59,851 bases of DNA from CAZRIT01 sp964600225 (lineage in GTDB: Bacteria; Bacillota; Clostridia; Christensenellales; CAG-138). Where the stretch lies: assembly GCA_964600225.1 (NCBI GenBank), contig CAZRIT010000007.1:1-59851 (forward strand). The letters are read 5' to 3'. The position numbers and the translations under genes were made by a program. The notes under the pieces are model-generated. The model did no database searches, had not been told where the DNA came from, and was given only the letters and a program-made list of their open reading frames with translations. Shown here in pieces: positions 13,545-22,532 of this stretch. Numbering within the stretch: position 1 is the stretch's first letter; each line of letters opens with the position of its first letter.

Positions 13545-15932
13545 ATGGATAGGGAATGGATGCGTCTGATTGGCACGCGGCCCGTGCTGTTTGACGGCGG
13601 CATGGGCACGCTTTTGCAATCGGCGGGGCTGCCGATGGGCATGGCGCCCGATGTGTGGAACATGGAGCGGCCCGATATCGTCAAGCAAATGCACGCCCGC
13701 TATCTGGAAGCGGGCGCGGATATCATCAAGACCAATACGTTCGGCGCCAACGCCTACAAGCTCAAAAACACCCCGTACACGGTGGAGCAGGTGGTGCGCC
13801 GCGCGGTGGAAACGGCCCGCGCGGCGGCCGATGGGTATGTTAAGCGCCATGTGGCGCTCGATATCGGCCCTACGGGGAAGCTGTTACAGCCGCTGGGCGA
13901 TCTGGCGTTTGAGGACGCATACGCGCTGTTTGCGGAAATTGTAATCGCGGGGCGCGATGCGGGCGCGGACTGCATCCTCATCGAAACGCAAAACGACGCC
14001 TACGAGCTCAAAGCCGCCGTGCTGGCCGCCAGGGAGAACGCGGAACTGCCCGTGTTTGCCACCGTGACGGCGGACGCCAAGGGGAAGCTTCTGACGGGCG
14101 CGGATATGGACACGGTGGCGGCGCTGCTGGAGGGGCTGGGCGTGGATGCGCTGGGCCTCAACTGCGGGCTGGGACCGCAGCAGATGCTGCCGTTTTTGAA
14201 GCGGCTGCGCGAGGTATCGTCGCTGCCGCTGATTATGAACCCCAACGCGGGTTTGCCGCACAGCGAAAACGGGCGGACGGCCTTTGACGTGGGGCCCGAG
14301 GCGTTTGCCGAAAGCATGGCGGAGGCCGTCGCCGCGGGCGCGTGGCTCATCGGCGGCTGCTGCGGCACGACACCCGCGCACATAGCTGCCATGGCCGAAC
14401 GGGTGCAAGGCATGCAGCCTGTGCCGATTGTCAAGCGTGCGCGTACGGTGGTTTCCTCGCATGCGCGCACCGTCGTCATCGGCGAAAAGCCCGTGCTGAT
14501 CGGCGAACGGCTCAACCCCACGGGCAAAAAGCGCATGAAGGAAGCGCTGCTGTCCAACGAGATGGATTATCTGCTGCGCGAGGGCATCCGCCAGCAGGAA
14601 TGCGGCGCCGAGATACTGGACGTCAACGTGGGCTTGCCGAATATCGATGAAAAAACGATGCTGCCGCAGTTGGTGACCGCGCTGCAAAGCGTCACCGACC
14701 TGCCGCTGCAGATTGACACCTCCGACCCTGCCGCGCTGGAACGCGCGCTGCGCCGCTACAACGGCAAACCGCTCATCAACTCCGTCAACGGCAAGCAGAG
14801 CAGCATGGAAACGGTGCTGCCGCTTGCCAAAAAATATGGCGGGGTAGTCGTTGCGCTGACGCTGGATGAAAGCGGCATTCCCGATACGGCCGAGGGGCGC
14901 GTGCGGATTGCCGAGAAAATCATCCGCCGCGCGGCGGACTATGGCATCGACAGGCAGGATATCGTGGTGGACCCGCTGGCGCTGGCCGTCAGCGCCGCGC
15001 CGAACGCCGCCACGGTTGCGCTTCAGACCATCCAAAGGGTCAAGCGGGAGCTTGGCGTGCATACGGTGCTGGGTGTATCCAACATCTCGTTCGGGCTGCC
15101 CGATCGGGAGCTCATCAATGCTACATTTTTCACCCTTGCGCTTGGCGCGGGGCTGGATATGGCCATTATGAACCCGTATGCGGCCCGCATGACGGAGGCG
15201 TACGCGACGTACTGTATGCTGTCAGGGCAGGACAAGCAGTGCGCAAAGTATATTGCCGACCGCGCGGCGGCGCAGGGCACGGGCGACAAAGCGCCCGCAG
15301 CCAAGGCGGCCGAGGAAACGCTCACCCTGTCGGCGGCCATCCAAAAGGGATTGAGCGGGAGCGCCGCGCAGGCCGCGGGGCAACTGCTGACGACGGACGC
15401 GCCCATGAGCATCATCGAGCGCGAGATGATCCCCGCGCTCAACCTGGTGGGAGAGGCGTTTGAAGCGGGCAGGGTATTTTTGCCGCAGCTACTGATGAGC
15501 GCGGAGGCGGCCAAGGCGGCGTTTGAGGTGCTGCGGGGCGCGCTCTCCGCAAAGGAGCGCGGCGGGCGCGGCAGGATCGTGCTGGCCACGGTGCACGGGG
15601 ATATCCACGATATCGGCAAGAACATCGTGCGTTCGCTTCTGGAAAACTTCCGCTTTGACGTGGTCGATCTGGGCCGCGACGTCAAGCCCGAAGCGGTGGC
15701 CGAGGCGGTGCTGCGCGAGCAGGCGGGCCTGGTGGGCCTGTCGGCCCTGATGACCACGACGCTTACAAGCATGGAGGAAACGATACGGCTGGTGCGTCGG
15801 TCGTCGCCAGATTGCAAGGTGATGGTCGGCGGCGCGGTGCTGACCGAAAGCTACGCCAGGGCCATCGGTGCGGATTGGTACGCATCCGACGCCATGGGGG
15901 CCGTGCGCTTTGCCGAGCAGCTCTTTGGGTGA
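13545..15932 (+). CDS. metH: Cobalamin-dependent methionine synthase (lacking the activation domain)
   Basis: A 795-residue modular enzyme that moves the methyl group of methyl-THF through cobalamin to homocysteine. Modules in order: homocysteine-binding barrel (1-285; FDGGMGTLLQ, TNTFGANAYKL, zinc Cys in LGLNCGLGP and IGGCCGTTP), pterin-binding barrel (about 300-580; IGERLNPTGKKRMKEAL, ILDVNVGLPNIDE, LGVSNISFGLPDR), cobalamin cap (about 595-680) and B12 Rossmann domain (about 685-795; TVHGDIHDIGKNIV with the cobalt-ligand His, LVGLSALMTTT). The reactivation domain is supplied by the previous gene. The start lies four bases after that gene. Confidence 0.97.
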   Translation: MDREWMRLIGTRPVLFDGGMGTLLQSAGLPMGMAPDVWNMERPDIVKQMHARYLEAGADIIKTNTFGANAYKLKNTPYTVEQVVRRAVETARAAADGYVKRHVALDIGPTGKLLQPLGDLAFEDAYALFAEIVIAGRDAGADCILIETQNDAYELKAAVLAARENAELPVFATVTADAKGKLLTGADMDTVAALLEGLGVDALGLNCGLGPQQMLPFLKRLREVSSLPLIMNPNAGLPHSENGRTAFDVGPEAFAESMAEAVAAGAWLIGGCCGTTPAHIAAMAERVQGMQPVPIVKRARTVVSSHARTVVIGEKPVLIGERLNPTGKKRMKEALLSNEMDYLLREGIRQQECGAEILDVNVGLPNIDEKTMLPQLVTALQSVTDLPLQIDTSDPAALERALRRYNGKPLINSVNGKQSSMETVLPLAKKYGGVVVALTLDESGIPDTAEGRVRIAEKIIRRAADYGIDRQDIVVDPLALAVSAAPNAATVALQTIQRVKRELGVHTVLGVSNISFGLPDRELINATFFTLALGAGLDMAIMNPYAARMTEAYATYCMLSGQDKQCAKYIADRAAAQGTGDKAPAAKAAEETLTLSAAIQKGLSGSAAQAAGQLLTTDAPMSIIEREMIPALNLVGEAFEAGRVFLPQLLMSAEAAKAAFEVLRGALSAKERGGRGRIVLATVHGDIHDIGKNIVRSLLENFRFDVVDLGRDVKPEAVAEAVLREQAGLVGLSALMTTTLTSMEETIRLVRRSSPDCKVMVGGAVLTESYARAIGADWYASDAMGAVRFAEQLFG

Positions 15933-15960
15933 TCGGGCACGCGCCGACCGACCGTGCGGC

Positions 15961-15989
15961 TGGACAATGCCGACGACATTGGCTATAAT
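15961..15989 (+). promoter_or_regulatory. Promoter of the glycosylation locus
   Basis: TGGACA at 15961-15966 and a perfect TATAAT at 15984-15989 with a 17-base spacer, upstream of the gene at 16055. Confidence 0.65.
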
Positions 15990-16054
15990 ACACGCATAAC
16001 CGACGCCAATCGCCCGTTTGTACGGCGGCGGCGTGGGAACGGAGAATACGGTTC

Positions 16055-17035
16055 ATGAATGACATGCAAAAAAAGAATATCAGCCTTGTAATACCCTGCT
16101 ATCGGAGCGAGCACACCGTGCGCCCCGTGATCGATGAAATCGTGGCGGTGGCGGGCGGCAGCGAGCGCTACGATTACGAGATCATCGCTGTCAACGATTG
16201 CTCGCCCGACGGCGTTTACAGCGTCATTCGGCGCGCGGCTGACGAAAACCCGCGCATCACCTGCGTGGACCTTGCCAAAAACATGGGGCGCATTGCCGCG
16301 TTGATGGCGGGCTTTTCGCTGGTGACGGGAGATTTTGTCGTGGTGCTGGACGACGACGGGCAGTGCCCCATGGATCACCTGTTTGAGCTGGTGGAGCCGC
16401 TCAACGGGGACTATGACGTATCCATTGCCAAGTACCCCGTCAAAAAGCAGAGCGCTTTTAAGAATTTCGGCAGCCGCGTCAACGAGCGCATGACCCGCCT
16501 GATGATCGACAAGCCCAAGAGCCTGTACCTGGCCAACTTTATGGCCATGCGCCGCTATGTGGTGGAGGAGATCAAAAAGTACGAAAACCCGTATCCGTAC
16601 CTGGCGGGGCTGGTGTTGCGCACCACAAGCCGCATCGTCAACGTGCCCATGGAGGAACGGGAGCGCATGTCGGGCACGACTACCTATACCTTCAAAAAGC
16701 TTGTCGGCCACTGGATGAACGGGCTGACGGCGTTTTCGGTAAAGCCATTGCGCATTGCAACCGTCACGGGCGCGTGCGTTGCGGTGGCGGGGTTTGTGAT
16801 GGGGCTGGTATACGTCATCCGAAAGATCATGAATCCTGCGGATATTCTGGCGGGCTATACGTCGCTGATGGCCGTGATGCTGTTTATCGGCGGCGTGATG
16901 ATGCTGATGATGGGCATGATGGGCGAGTACATCGGCCGCAGCTACATCAGCATCAACAAATCCCCGCAGTATGTGATCCGCGATGTGCATCGCGGCGGCG
17001 ATGCTGCCGAGGCAAAGGAGCAGGCCGATGCGTGA
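16055..17035 (+). CDS. ArnC/GtrB-like undecaprenyl-phosphate glycosyltransferase
   Basis: A 326-residue GT2 enzyme. The catalytic part has ISLVIPCYRSEHTVRPVIDE, IAVNDCSPDGVY, the metal site VVVLDDDGQCPMDHL and, in the middle, YLANFMAMRRYVVEEI. Two C-terminal membrane helices are evident (about residues 230-255 and 268-290), then GEYIGRSYISINKSPQYVIRD, a pattern shared with ArnC-type enzymes. It should make a lipid-linked sugar (undecaprenyl-phosphate-sugar) on the cytoplasmic face. The next two genes encode SMR-size proteins like the ArnE/ArnF flippase and then GT-C-like enzymes, so the product is probably flipped and used outside. GGAACGGAG lies upstream of the ATG. The sugar is unknown. Confidence 0.88.
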   Translation: MNDMQKKNISLVIPCYRSEHTVRPVIDEIVAVAGGSERYDYEIIAVNDCSPDGVYSVIRRAADENPRITCVDLAKNMGRIAALMAGFSLVTGDFVVVLDDDGQCPMDHLFELVEPLNGDYDVSIAKYPVKKQSAFKNFGSRVNERMTRLMIDKPKSLYLANFMAMRRYVVEEIKKYENPYPYLAGLVLRTTSRIVNVPMEERERMSGTTTYTFKKLVGHWMNGLTAFSVKPLRIATVTGACVAVAGFVMGLVYVIRKIMNPADILAGYTSLMAVMLFIGGVMMLMMGMMGEYIGRSYISINKSPQYVIRDVHRGGDAAEAKEQADA

Positions 17036-17414
17036 ACCGAACGTGACTGCGCCCGCGCCGCAGGGAAAGCGTGCAGGCATCGGGCTGATTGCGCTGCTGC
17101 AGCTTGCGGTGCTGCTGTTTTCCTGCACGACGCTATTGACCAAGTTTGCCGCGCAGTACGATATCCTTTCGTGGAAGTGGATATTGTATTACGGCTTCAG
17201 CATGGTGCTGCTGGGCGTGTACGCCATCTGCTGGCAGCAGTTTTTGAAGCGCATCCCGCTGACCACCGCCTATGCAAACCGTTCCGTGGCGATGTTTTGG
17301 AGCATGCTGTTCGGGGCGCTGCTGTTTCAAGAGCGCATCAGCTGGAACATGATTGCGGGCGTGATTGTGATATTCATCGGCGTCTATCTGGTGGTGAACG
17401 GCGATGCAGAATAG
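17028..17414 (+). CDS. SMR/EamA-type small membrane protein, first flippase half (ArnE-like)
   Basis: A 128-residue protein with four hydrophobic helices, matching one half of an EamA (drug/metabolite transporter) protein. Features are the first helix IALLQLAVLLFSCTTLL, WKWILYYGFSMVLLGVYAI, the motif RIPLTTAYANRSVAMFWSML and a fourth helix IAGVIVIFIGVYLVV. The start at 17028 has AAGGAG eight bases upstream and overlaps the preceding gene by eight bases. The following gene overlaps it by 11 bases and encodes a similar half, the arrangement of ArnE/ArnF, which flip undecaprenyl-phosphate-aminoarabinose. A role as flippase for the lipid-linked sugar made by the previous gene is inferred from this context. 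Confidence 0.75.
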   Translation: MREPNVTAPAPQGKRAGIGLIALLQLAVLLFSCTTLLTKFAAQYDILSWKWILYYGFSMVLLGVYAICWQQFLKRIPLTTAYANRSVAMFWSMLFGALLFQERISWNMIAGVIVIFIGVYLVVNGDAE

Positions 17415-17757
17415 TTTTTGGGTACATCTGGCCATCATGCTGCTGGGCGTCAGCATCGGCGCCGTCAGCCAGATACTGTTAAAAAAAGCGGCGCAGCAGA
17501 CGTACGATACCTTCTGGAAGCAGTACCTCAACGCGCGCGTCATCGGTGCATATTCCATGTTTGTGCTGTCCACGCTGTGCACGGTGGTGGCGCTTCGGGT
17601 GCTGCCGCTTTCGCTGATGCCCGTGTGGAACTCGGCGGCGTATGTGCTGGTCACGCTGTTTGCCTACCTGATTATGAAGGAGCGGCCGAATCGGAAAAAG
17701 CTCGTCGGCCTTGGCGTGATACTGCTTGGCATCGTACTGTTTTCACTGCCGCTGTAG
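17404..17757 (+). CDS. SMR/EamA-type small membrane protein, second flippase half (ArnF-like)
   Basis: A 117-residue four-helix protein: WVHLAIMLLGVSIGAVSQIL, VIGAYSMFVLSTLCTVVALR, the half containing LPLSLMPVWNSAAYVLVTLF, and LVGLGVILLGIVLFSLPL. The conserved ERPNRKKLVGL between helices three and four is typical of EamA and SMR halves. It overlaps the preceding gene by 11 bases, so the two are probably made together and form a heterodimer. The likely job is moving the undecaprenyl-phosphate-sugar across the membrane. A classic multidrug SMR pair is possible but less likely between a glycosyltransferase and large GT-C-like genes. Confidence 0.75.
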   Translation: MQNSFWVHLAIMLLGVSIGAVSQILLKKAAQQTYDTFWKQYLNARVIGAYSMFVLSTLCTVVALRVLPLSLMPVWNSAAYVLVTLFAYLIMKERPNRKKLVGLGVILLGIVLFSLPL

Positions 17758-17774
17758 GCAAGGAGCATATTGAA

Positions 17775-19511
17775 ATGACGCAACCAAACCGCAAAAAACG
17801 GGAAGCCCTGTGTTGGATATTTACCATCGCCATTGCGCTGGCGCTGGTGGCGTTTGCGGCAGCGACGCAGACCATCTCCTATTATGATAACGATGATTTC
17901 AACATTGCCTGGGCCCTGTCGGGAAACCGCAGCGGCGCGCCGTCGTACTCGCACCCGTTTGTCAACATCCTGCTGGCTGCGGCGGTGAGCGGGCTGTATG
18001 CGGTTGTGCCGCAGCTTCCGTGGTGGCTGATTGTGCAGCTAGCGTTCATGGCGCTTGGCATTGCGGCGCTGGGCCTGGCGGCCATGCGCATATCCATGCG
18101 CCGCGGGCACAGCCTGCTGCTGCCGCTTTGCGCCATGGGGCTATTGTGCGCAGCGCTGTTTTACTATCCCATGGCGCTGGTTACGTTTACCACCACGTCC
18201 GCCGTGGCGGGGCTGGGCGGCGCGGCCTTGGCCATCGGCGCGGATGCGGCCGATACGGTCAGGCGGCAACGGTTCGATTGCATAGCGGGCGTGATACTCA
18301 TGGCGCTGAGCGTGCTGATGCGCCGCACGACGGGCCTGTGCGTGCTGTGCTTCTATCTGGCGGGCATGCTGTACCGCTTTCTCCTGTATCGCGGCGCAAA
18401 GGACAGCGCGGCGTGCAAGCGTACCGCGATTGCAGCGGTGAGCGCGGTGCTGATTGCATTGGCGCTTTCGCTGGTGTACGCGTGGGGACGGGAGGCGGGC
18501 AACCCCGCGGGCTTTCTGGCCTTTGAGGATGCGCGCGCGCTGTACATGGATTATCCGCACGCCACGTTTGCATCCGACCCCGCGCTGTACGCGTCCGTCG
18601 GCTGGGATGAAACGCTGTATGAGCTGACGACCAAGTGGTTTTATATGGATGCGCGCATCAATGCCGAAACGCTCGGAACGATTGTCGCAACATCGGGGAC
18701 GGCCATGCTGCCCCTCCGATCCGCCATAGCGGGGATATTCGGGTTTCTCGGGAAATACCCCGTTGCGCGGTATCTGGCGCTGCTGTGCGGCGCGGCCTAT
18801 CTGATCGGCCTGATCGGGTGGCTTTTCGACCGCAAGCGCGTTTTGCCGATGGTGATCGATACCTGCGTGCTGCTGGGCACGGCGTTTCTGTGCCTGTATC
18901 TGGGGCTTCGCGGCAGGCTCAACCTGCGCGCATGGATGGCTGTGCTGCTGCCTGCGGTGGCAACCATGGCGCTGTCGGCGCTGATGCTGCTGCCAAGCTG
19001 CCGCGCCAAGGGGGACAAGCCGCAGCGCAGGCGCATCGTTTCGTGCGCGGCCTGTCTGTTGGTTTTTGCGGTCGCTCTTTTTGGCGGGTACCGCATATTC
19101 CGCACGGTGCTCAGCTACGATGACAGCACCGAGGCCATGCTGGATAAAGCCCACGCGGTGGTGGAGTACGCTTTGCAGCATCCCGAAAACGTCTATATCC
19201 GCGATGTATATGCGGCCAACAGCTTTGACGCGCTGACCGTGTACACCGCGCAAAAGCCCGTGAACCTGATGGATTGGGGCGGGTGCGATATGTATACCAA
19301 AGCGCGCGCCGCGCAATACGAGGTCAACGGCCTGCATAGCCCGTACGCGGACGTGTTTTTGCAGGATAACGTCTACTATGTGGCCGAGCGGGACGGGGCG
19401 TGCCTGGCGCCGCTTGCCCGCTATATGGCGGCCGATTGGGGCGCAAACCAATACGAAATAGTCGATACGATCGATGAAACCATCGTGGTCGTCAAGTTTT
19501 CAAAGGGGTAA
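17775..19511 (+). CDS. Large multi-pass membrane protein, putative GT-C-type glycosyltransferase (paralogue A)
   Basis: About 578 residues with roughly ten to eleven hydrophobic helices and a C-terminal soluble part (from about residue 450). The first extracytoplasmic loop has TQTISYYDNDDFNIAWALSG with acidic DNDD, in the place where GT-C enzymes carry catalytic acidic residues. Later marks shared with the next gene are MDYPHATFASDPALYASVGW, DETLYEL and, near the end, NVYIRDVYAANSFDALTVYT with PVNLMDWGG. The start at 17775 follows AAGGAGC. I infer that it uses a lipid-linked sugar made by the upstream genes to decorate an exported molecule. No exact family is recognised. Confidence 0.7.
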   Translation: MTQPNRKKREALCWIFTIAIALALVAFAAATQTISYYDNDDFNIAWALSGNRSGAPSYSHPFVNILLAAAVSGLYAVVPQLPWWLIVQLAFMALGIAALGLAAMRISMRRGHSLLLPLCAMGLLCAALFYYPMALVTFTTTSAVAGLGGAALAIGADAADTVRRQRFDCIAGVILMALSVLMRRTTGLCVLCFYLAGMLYRFLLYRGAKDSAACKRTAIAAVSAVLIALALSLVYAWGREAGNPAGFLAFEDARALYMDYPHATFASDPALYASVGWDETLYELTTKWFYMDARINAETLGTIVATSGTAMLPLRSAIAGIFGFLGKYPVARYLALLCGAAYLIGLIGWLFDRKRVLPMVIDTCVLLGTAFLCLYLGLRGRLNLRAWMAVLLPAVATMALSALMLLPSCRAKGDKPQRRRIVSCAACLLVFAVALFGGYRIFRTVLSYDDSTEAMLDKAHAVVEYALQHPENVYIRDVYAANSFDALTVYTAQKPVNLMDWGGCDMYTKARAAQYEVNGLHSPYADVFLQDNVYYVAERDGACLAPLARYMAADWGANQYEIVDTIDETIVVVKFSKG

Positions 19512-19514
19512 CGC

Positions 19515-21278
19515 ATGAGGGCTTTCCGAGATCACATCAACGGCCTGTACCGCTCCGAACGGGGCCGATTTGCCATGGCTGCGCTCCTGTCCGCCCTGTG
19601 CATCGGGCTGACGCTTGCGCTGTGCAACGTCACGTTTTTGACCAACGACGATACCAACATCATGTATGTGCTGGCGGGCTACCGCACGGGCGCCTATTTT
19701 ATGGCGCATCGGTTCATCCATTTCCTTTTGGCATGGGCGGTGAGCTTTTTGTACAGCATTCTGCCCGCCGTGCCGTGGTGGGCGGTGGTGCAGCTAATGA
19801 TGCTGTGGCTGGCGTTTGCGCTGATCGGCAAGAGCTTTCTGGATGTGTCGCAGCGTGCGGAGCTTCGGCTGTTTGTGCCGATGGCGCTGATGCTGCTGTT
19901 GTACCTGACCGTTGTGGTGTACACGGTTTTGTGGATTGCGTTTACGATGACGGCCGCCATGCTCGGCGCCGCGGCGGCGACGCTTTTGATCGCGGCGGAC
20001 CCGAACAGGGCGCTGCCCGTGCGCACGGCTGTGGGCGCGGCGGTGCTGATGGTGCTGTGTTTTTTGTTTCGAAACGCATCGGGCATCGGCATGCTGCCGT
20101 TTATCGCGGCGGCGCTGACCTACCGTGCGCTGGCCTGCTTTCAACTGACAAGCGGCGCGCGCAACAAGCGTTTTCTGCGGCAGGCAGGCTACGCCGCGGC
20201 GCTGATGCTGTTGGTCGGGCTGACCGTGTGGAGCAACAATTGGGGCATCCGAAACCTGAACCCAAAGGAGTTTGCCGCGTTCGACGAGGCGCGCGGCATG
20301 TATATGGATTTTCCGCACCCGACGTATGATGAGGCCCCCGCGCTCTATCAATCGCTCGGCTGGGATGAAACGATTTATAATCTGGCCGAGCGCATCGGCT
20401 TTGTTGACGAGCATGTAACGGCCGAGGCCATGCGAACGATTGCCGAAACGCCCGTCGGCGACACACGGTCGCTTCCGCAAAAGCTACTGGACACGCTGAC
20501 GTTTGGCATGTGGTTTTTCCGCACAAGCGGCGTTTCGGAATACACGCTGGTCATCCCCGTAGCGGCGTTTTTGTGGTCGATGGCGTTCTATCTCAGGCGG
20601 CGCTGGGGCAACAGGGAGGCGTTCATCCACTGCGCGCTGGCGGCGGGCGCATTCCTGCTGTGCCTGTACCTGTGCTATACGGGCAGGTTTTTGGTGCGCA
20701 CGTTCCAGCTCATCGCCATCCCCACAACGACCATGGGGATGGTACTGTGCCTGCAGCTAAGAGGCATGAACGGCCCACGGGAACGTGGCGCGCGCAAATC
20801 CAAGGCGGTATGGGCGGCCCTGCTGACGGCGCTGACCGTGCTGGCGGTTGGGTGGAGCTTGGTAAAAACCGCGGGCGTGGTGAATCGATACGATCAAAGC
20901 GCGATCATTGCCGAAAACGCGGCGGCGGAGCGGTATGTCATCGCGCATCCCGACAATGTCTACATCACCGATCCGTATACGATCAACAACCTAAACGCCT
21001 GGACTGTATACCCGCACGACAAGCCCACCAACCTGCTGGATTGGGGCGGCACGAGCATGCATTCCGCGTGGCAGCGGCAGCAACTTGCCGTCAACGGTCT
21101 GGATCAACTGTCGGCGGAACTGTTTACGCGCGAGAACGTGTATTTTCTGACCGTCAGGGACGGCGAGGATCTGGCAACGCTCATGGCGTACCTCGAGCAG
21201 CACGCGGGCGCTGTGGGTTATGAGCAGACCGATGCGGTGACGGAGCGGATTGCGGTCTATCGCATCCTGTTTTCCTAG
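19515..21278 (+). CDS. Large multi-pass membrane protein, putative GT-C-type glycosyltransferase (paralogue B)
   Basis: A 587-residue paralogue of the preceding gene, beginning three bases after it. Shared features are the acidic first loop (VTFLTNDDTNIMYVLAGYRT), VVQLMMLWLAFALIG, the segment ARGMYMDFPHPTYDEAP with LYQSLGWDETIYNLAE, and the C-terminal DNVYITDPYTINNLNAWTVY with PTNLLDWGG. It has about ten hydrophobic helices and a soluble C-terminal region. The tandem copy suggests two acceptors, two linkages or a heterodimer. Similar genes in Firmicutes are annotated only as membrane proteins, so the function is an inference from context. Confidence 0.7.
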   Translation: MRAFRDHINGLYRSERGRFAMAALLSALCIGLTLALCNVTFLTNDDTNIMYVLAGYRTGAYFMAHRFIHFLLAWAVSFLYSILPAVPWWAVVQLMMLWLAFALIGKSFLDVSQRAELRLFVPMALMLLLYLTVVVYTVLWIAFTMTAAMLGAAAATLLIAADPNRALPVRTAVGAAVLMVLCFLFRNASGIGMLPFIAAALTYRALACFQLTSGARNKRFLRQAGYAAALMLLVGLTVWSNNWGIRNLNPKEFAAFDEARGMYMDFPHPTYDEAPALYQSLGWDETIYNLAERIGFVDEHVTAEAMRTIAETPVGDTRSLPQKLLDTLTFGMWFFRTSGVSEYTLVIPVAAFLWSMAFYLRRRWGNREAFIHCALAAGAFLLCLYLCYTGRFLVRTFQLIAIPTTTMGMVLCLQLRGMNGPRERGARKSKAVWAALLTALTVLAVGWSLVKTAGVVNRYDQSAIIAENAAAERYVIAHPDNVYITDPYTINNLNAWTVYPHDKPTNLLDWGGTSMHSAWQRQQLAVNGLDQLSAELFTRENVYFLTVRDGEDLATLMAYLEQHAGAVGYEQTDAVTERIAVYRILFS

Positions 21279-21287
21279 GGGGCAGTC

Positions 21288-21791
21288 ATGGAGCAGACGC
21301 GGCGCAGCAAAGCCTATACGGCCGATGGGTTCATCGTAAACCAGGCGTTATTAAATGATGTGCGCTACGGCGCGTTCACGGCCGATTACAACGGCTGTGG
21401 GTGGATTGCCGCATACAACGCGCTGCATGCGTTGGGGCTAAACCCGTCGGGCGAGGCGCTGCGGGCGGAGCTTTCCAAGCGGTCCCTGTTTCGCGGCAGG
21501 TTTGGCACGTCGCCGTTCAAGCTGTATCGCTGTCTTAAAAGGCGAGGGCTGGCGGTGCGCTGTGCCGTCAGGCGCAAAAAAGCCGCCTTCTCCTTTGGCG
21601 GCGTGCGCGCGGGCGTGGTATTGTATCGGCATCGACACGGCGTTCACTATGTTGCGTTCGTGCCCGCGGACGATGGACTGCTGCATTTCTATAACGATAT
21701 CCCCGGCAAGGCGGATCATATCGAACGCATGGAAACGTTCCTGATGCGGGAGAGCACGCTGCCCGTTGCCTGGCTATTGACCGTCCGTTAA
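21288..21791 (+). CDS. C39-like cysteine-peptidase-fold protein (copy 1)
   Basis: A 167-residue protein without signal peptide or membrane helix. The motif DYNGCGWIAAYNALHALG (about residues 31-48) resembles the nucleophile helix of C39/papain-like enzymes (Cys followed by Gly-x-x-Ala-Ala). A later HRHGVHYVAFVPADDG (about residues 116-131) offers the His, and LHFYNDIPG the Asn/Asp, in the right order. It starts nine bases after the GT-C-like gene and overlaps the convergent hydrolase gene by 18 bases. A paralogue at 32300 shares these motifs and also lies next to a large membrane protein. Substrate and activity are unknown; it could be a peptidase, amidase or transglutaminase-like enzyme. Confidence 0.65.
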   Translation: MEQTRRSKAYTADGFIVNQALLNDVRYGAFTADYNGCGWIAAYNALHALGLNPSGEALRAELSKRSLFRGRFGTSPFKLYRCLKRRGLAVRCAVRRKKAAFSFGGVRAGVVLYRHRHGVHYVAFVPADDGLLHFYNDIPGKADHIERMETFLMRESTLPVAWLLTVR

Positions 21792-22532
21792 AAACGACAA
21801 CAGAATGGGGTTGAGCGTGCGCCAGTGGCGCAGCACAAAATCGTGCCTGCCCAGCGGGAATGTCAGCGTGCGGCAGCGCTTGTTTCGCAGCCCGAGCTGC
21901 GACAGGGATTGCTTCATCTCGCGCGTTTCACCGATGGCGCACATGGCGAGCATGGGCAGCTCGGCGTCGGCATACGACGGCAGCTCGTCCAACAGGATGC
22001 GGTTGCGAAAGAACGCCGAATAGGTTGTGCGCGGTATGGCCAGCGCGGAGGTTATCAGGTTGTTGCCCTGCGCGGCGTTCATGCCCCAATAGCGCGCCTG
22101 TAACCGCAAAAGCGTCTCATTTTGCAAAAGGGCATAGGTGCGCTCCGAAAGCGCGGCATAGCGCGCCGCGGCGTGCGGGGTGGCGCATACCCATGCGCTT
22201 AAAAACACCGCGCGGTCGAACAGCTCGGGGTACGCCGATACCAGCGCTACGGCCAGCTCGCCGCCCAGCGAATGCCCCATGACGGACACCTTGCCGCAAT
22301 CGAGCGAGCGCACGAGCGCGGCCAGCGCGTTGACCGTATCCTCGGGGTGATAGGGAACCATGACGGAATAGCCGCTGCCGGGCAGATGCGGCACGATCAG
22401 CCGAAAGCGTTCCGAAAAGGCATACTGGTGGCAGAACGTATCGGGACAGCCCGCGCCATTGAGCAGCAACAGCGTGGGCAGGTCGGGCGTGCCGATGATA
22501 TCGTAGTGGAGCGGCGGCGTATCAATCTGCAA
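21774..22532 (-). CDS. Alpha/beta hydrolase
   Basis: A 252-residue serine hydrolase of the alpha/beta fold. The oxyanion segment is LLLLNGAGCPDTF near residue 25; the nucleophile elbow is VSVMGHSLGGELAVAL (Ser near residue 86); the catalytic His is in FPLGRHDFVLRHWR near the C-terminus. A cap region covers about residues 120-190. The substrate is unknown. The start overlaps the end of the thioredoxin gene by 11 bases, making it the third gene of the pfkA operon, and its 3' end overlaps the convergent C39-like gene by 18 bases. Confidence 0.85.
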   Translation of the reverse strand: MQIDTPPLHYDIIGTPDLPTLLLLNGAGCPDTFCHQYAFSERFRLIVPHLPGSGYSVMVPYHPEDTVNALAALVRSLDCGKVSVMGHSLGGELAVALVSAYPELFDRAVFLSAWVCATPHAAARYAALSERTYALLQNETLLRLQARYWGMNAAQGNNLITSALAIPRTTYSAFFRNRILLDELPSYADAELPMLAMCAIGETREMKQSLSQLGLRNKRCRTLTFPLGRHDFVLRHWRTLNPILLSFLTDGQ

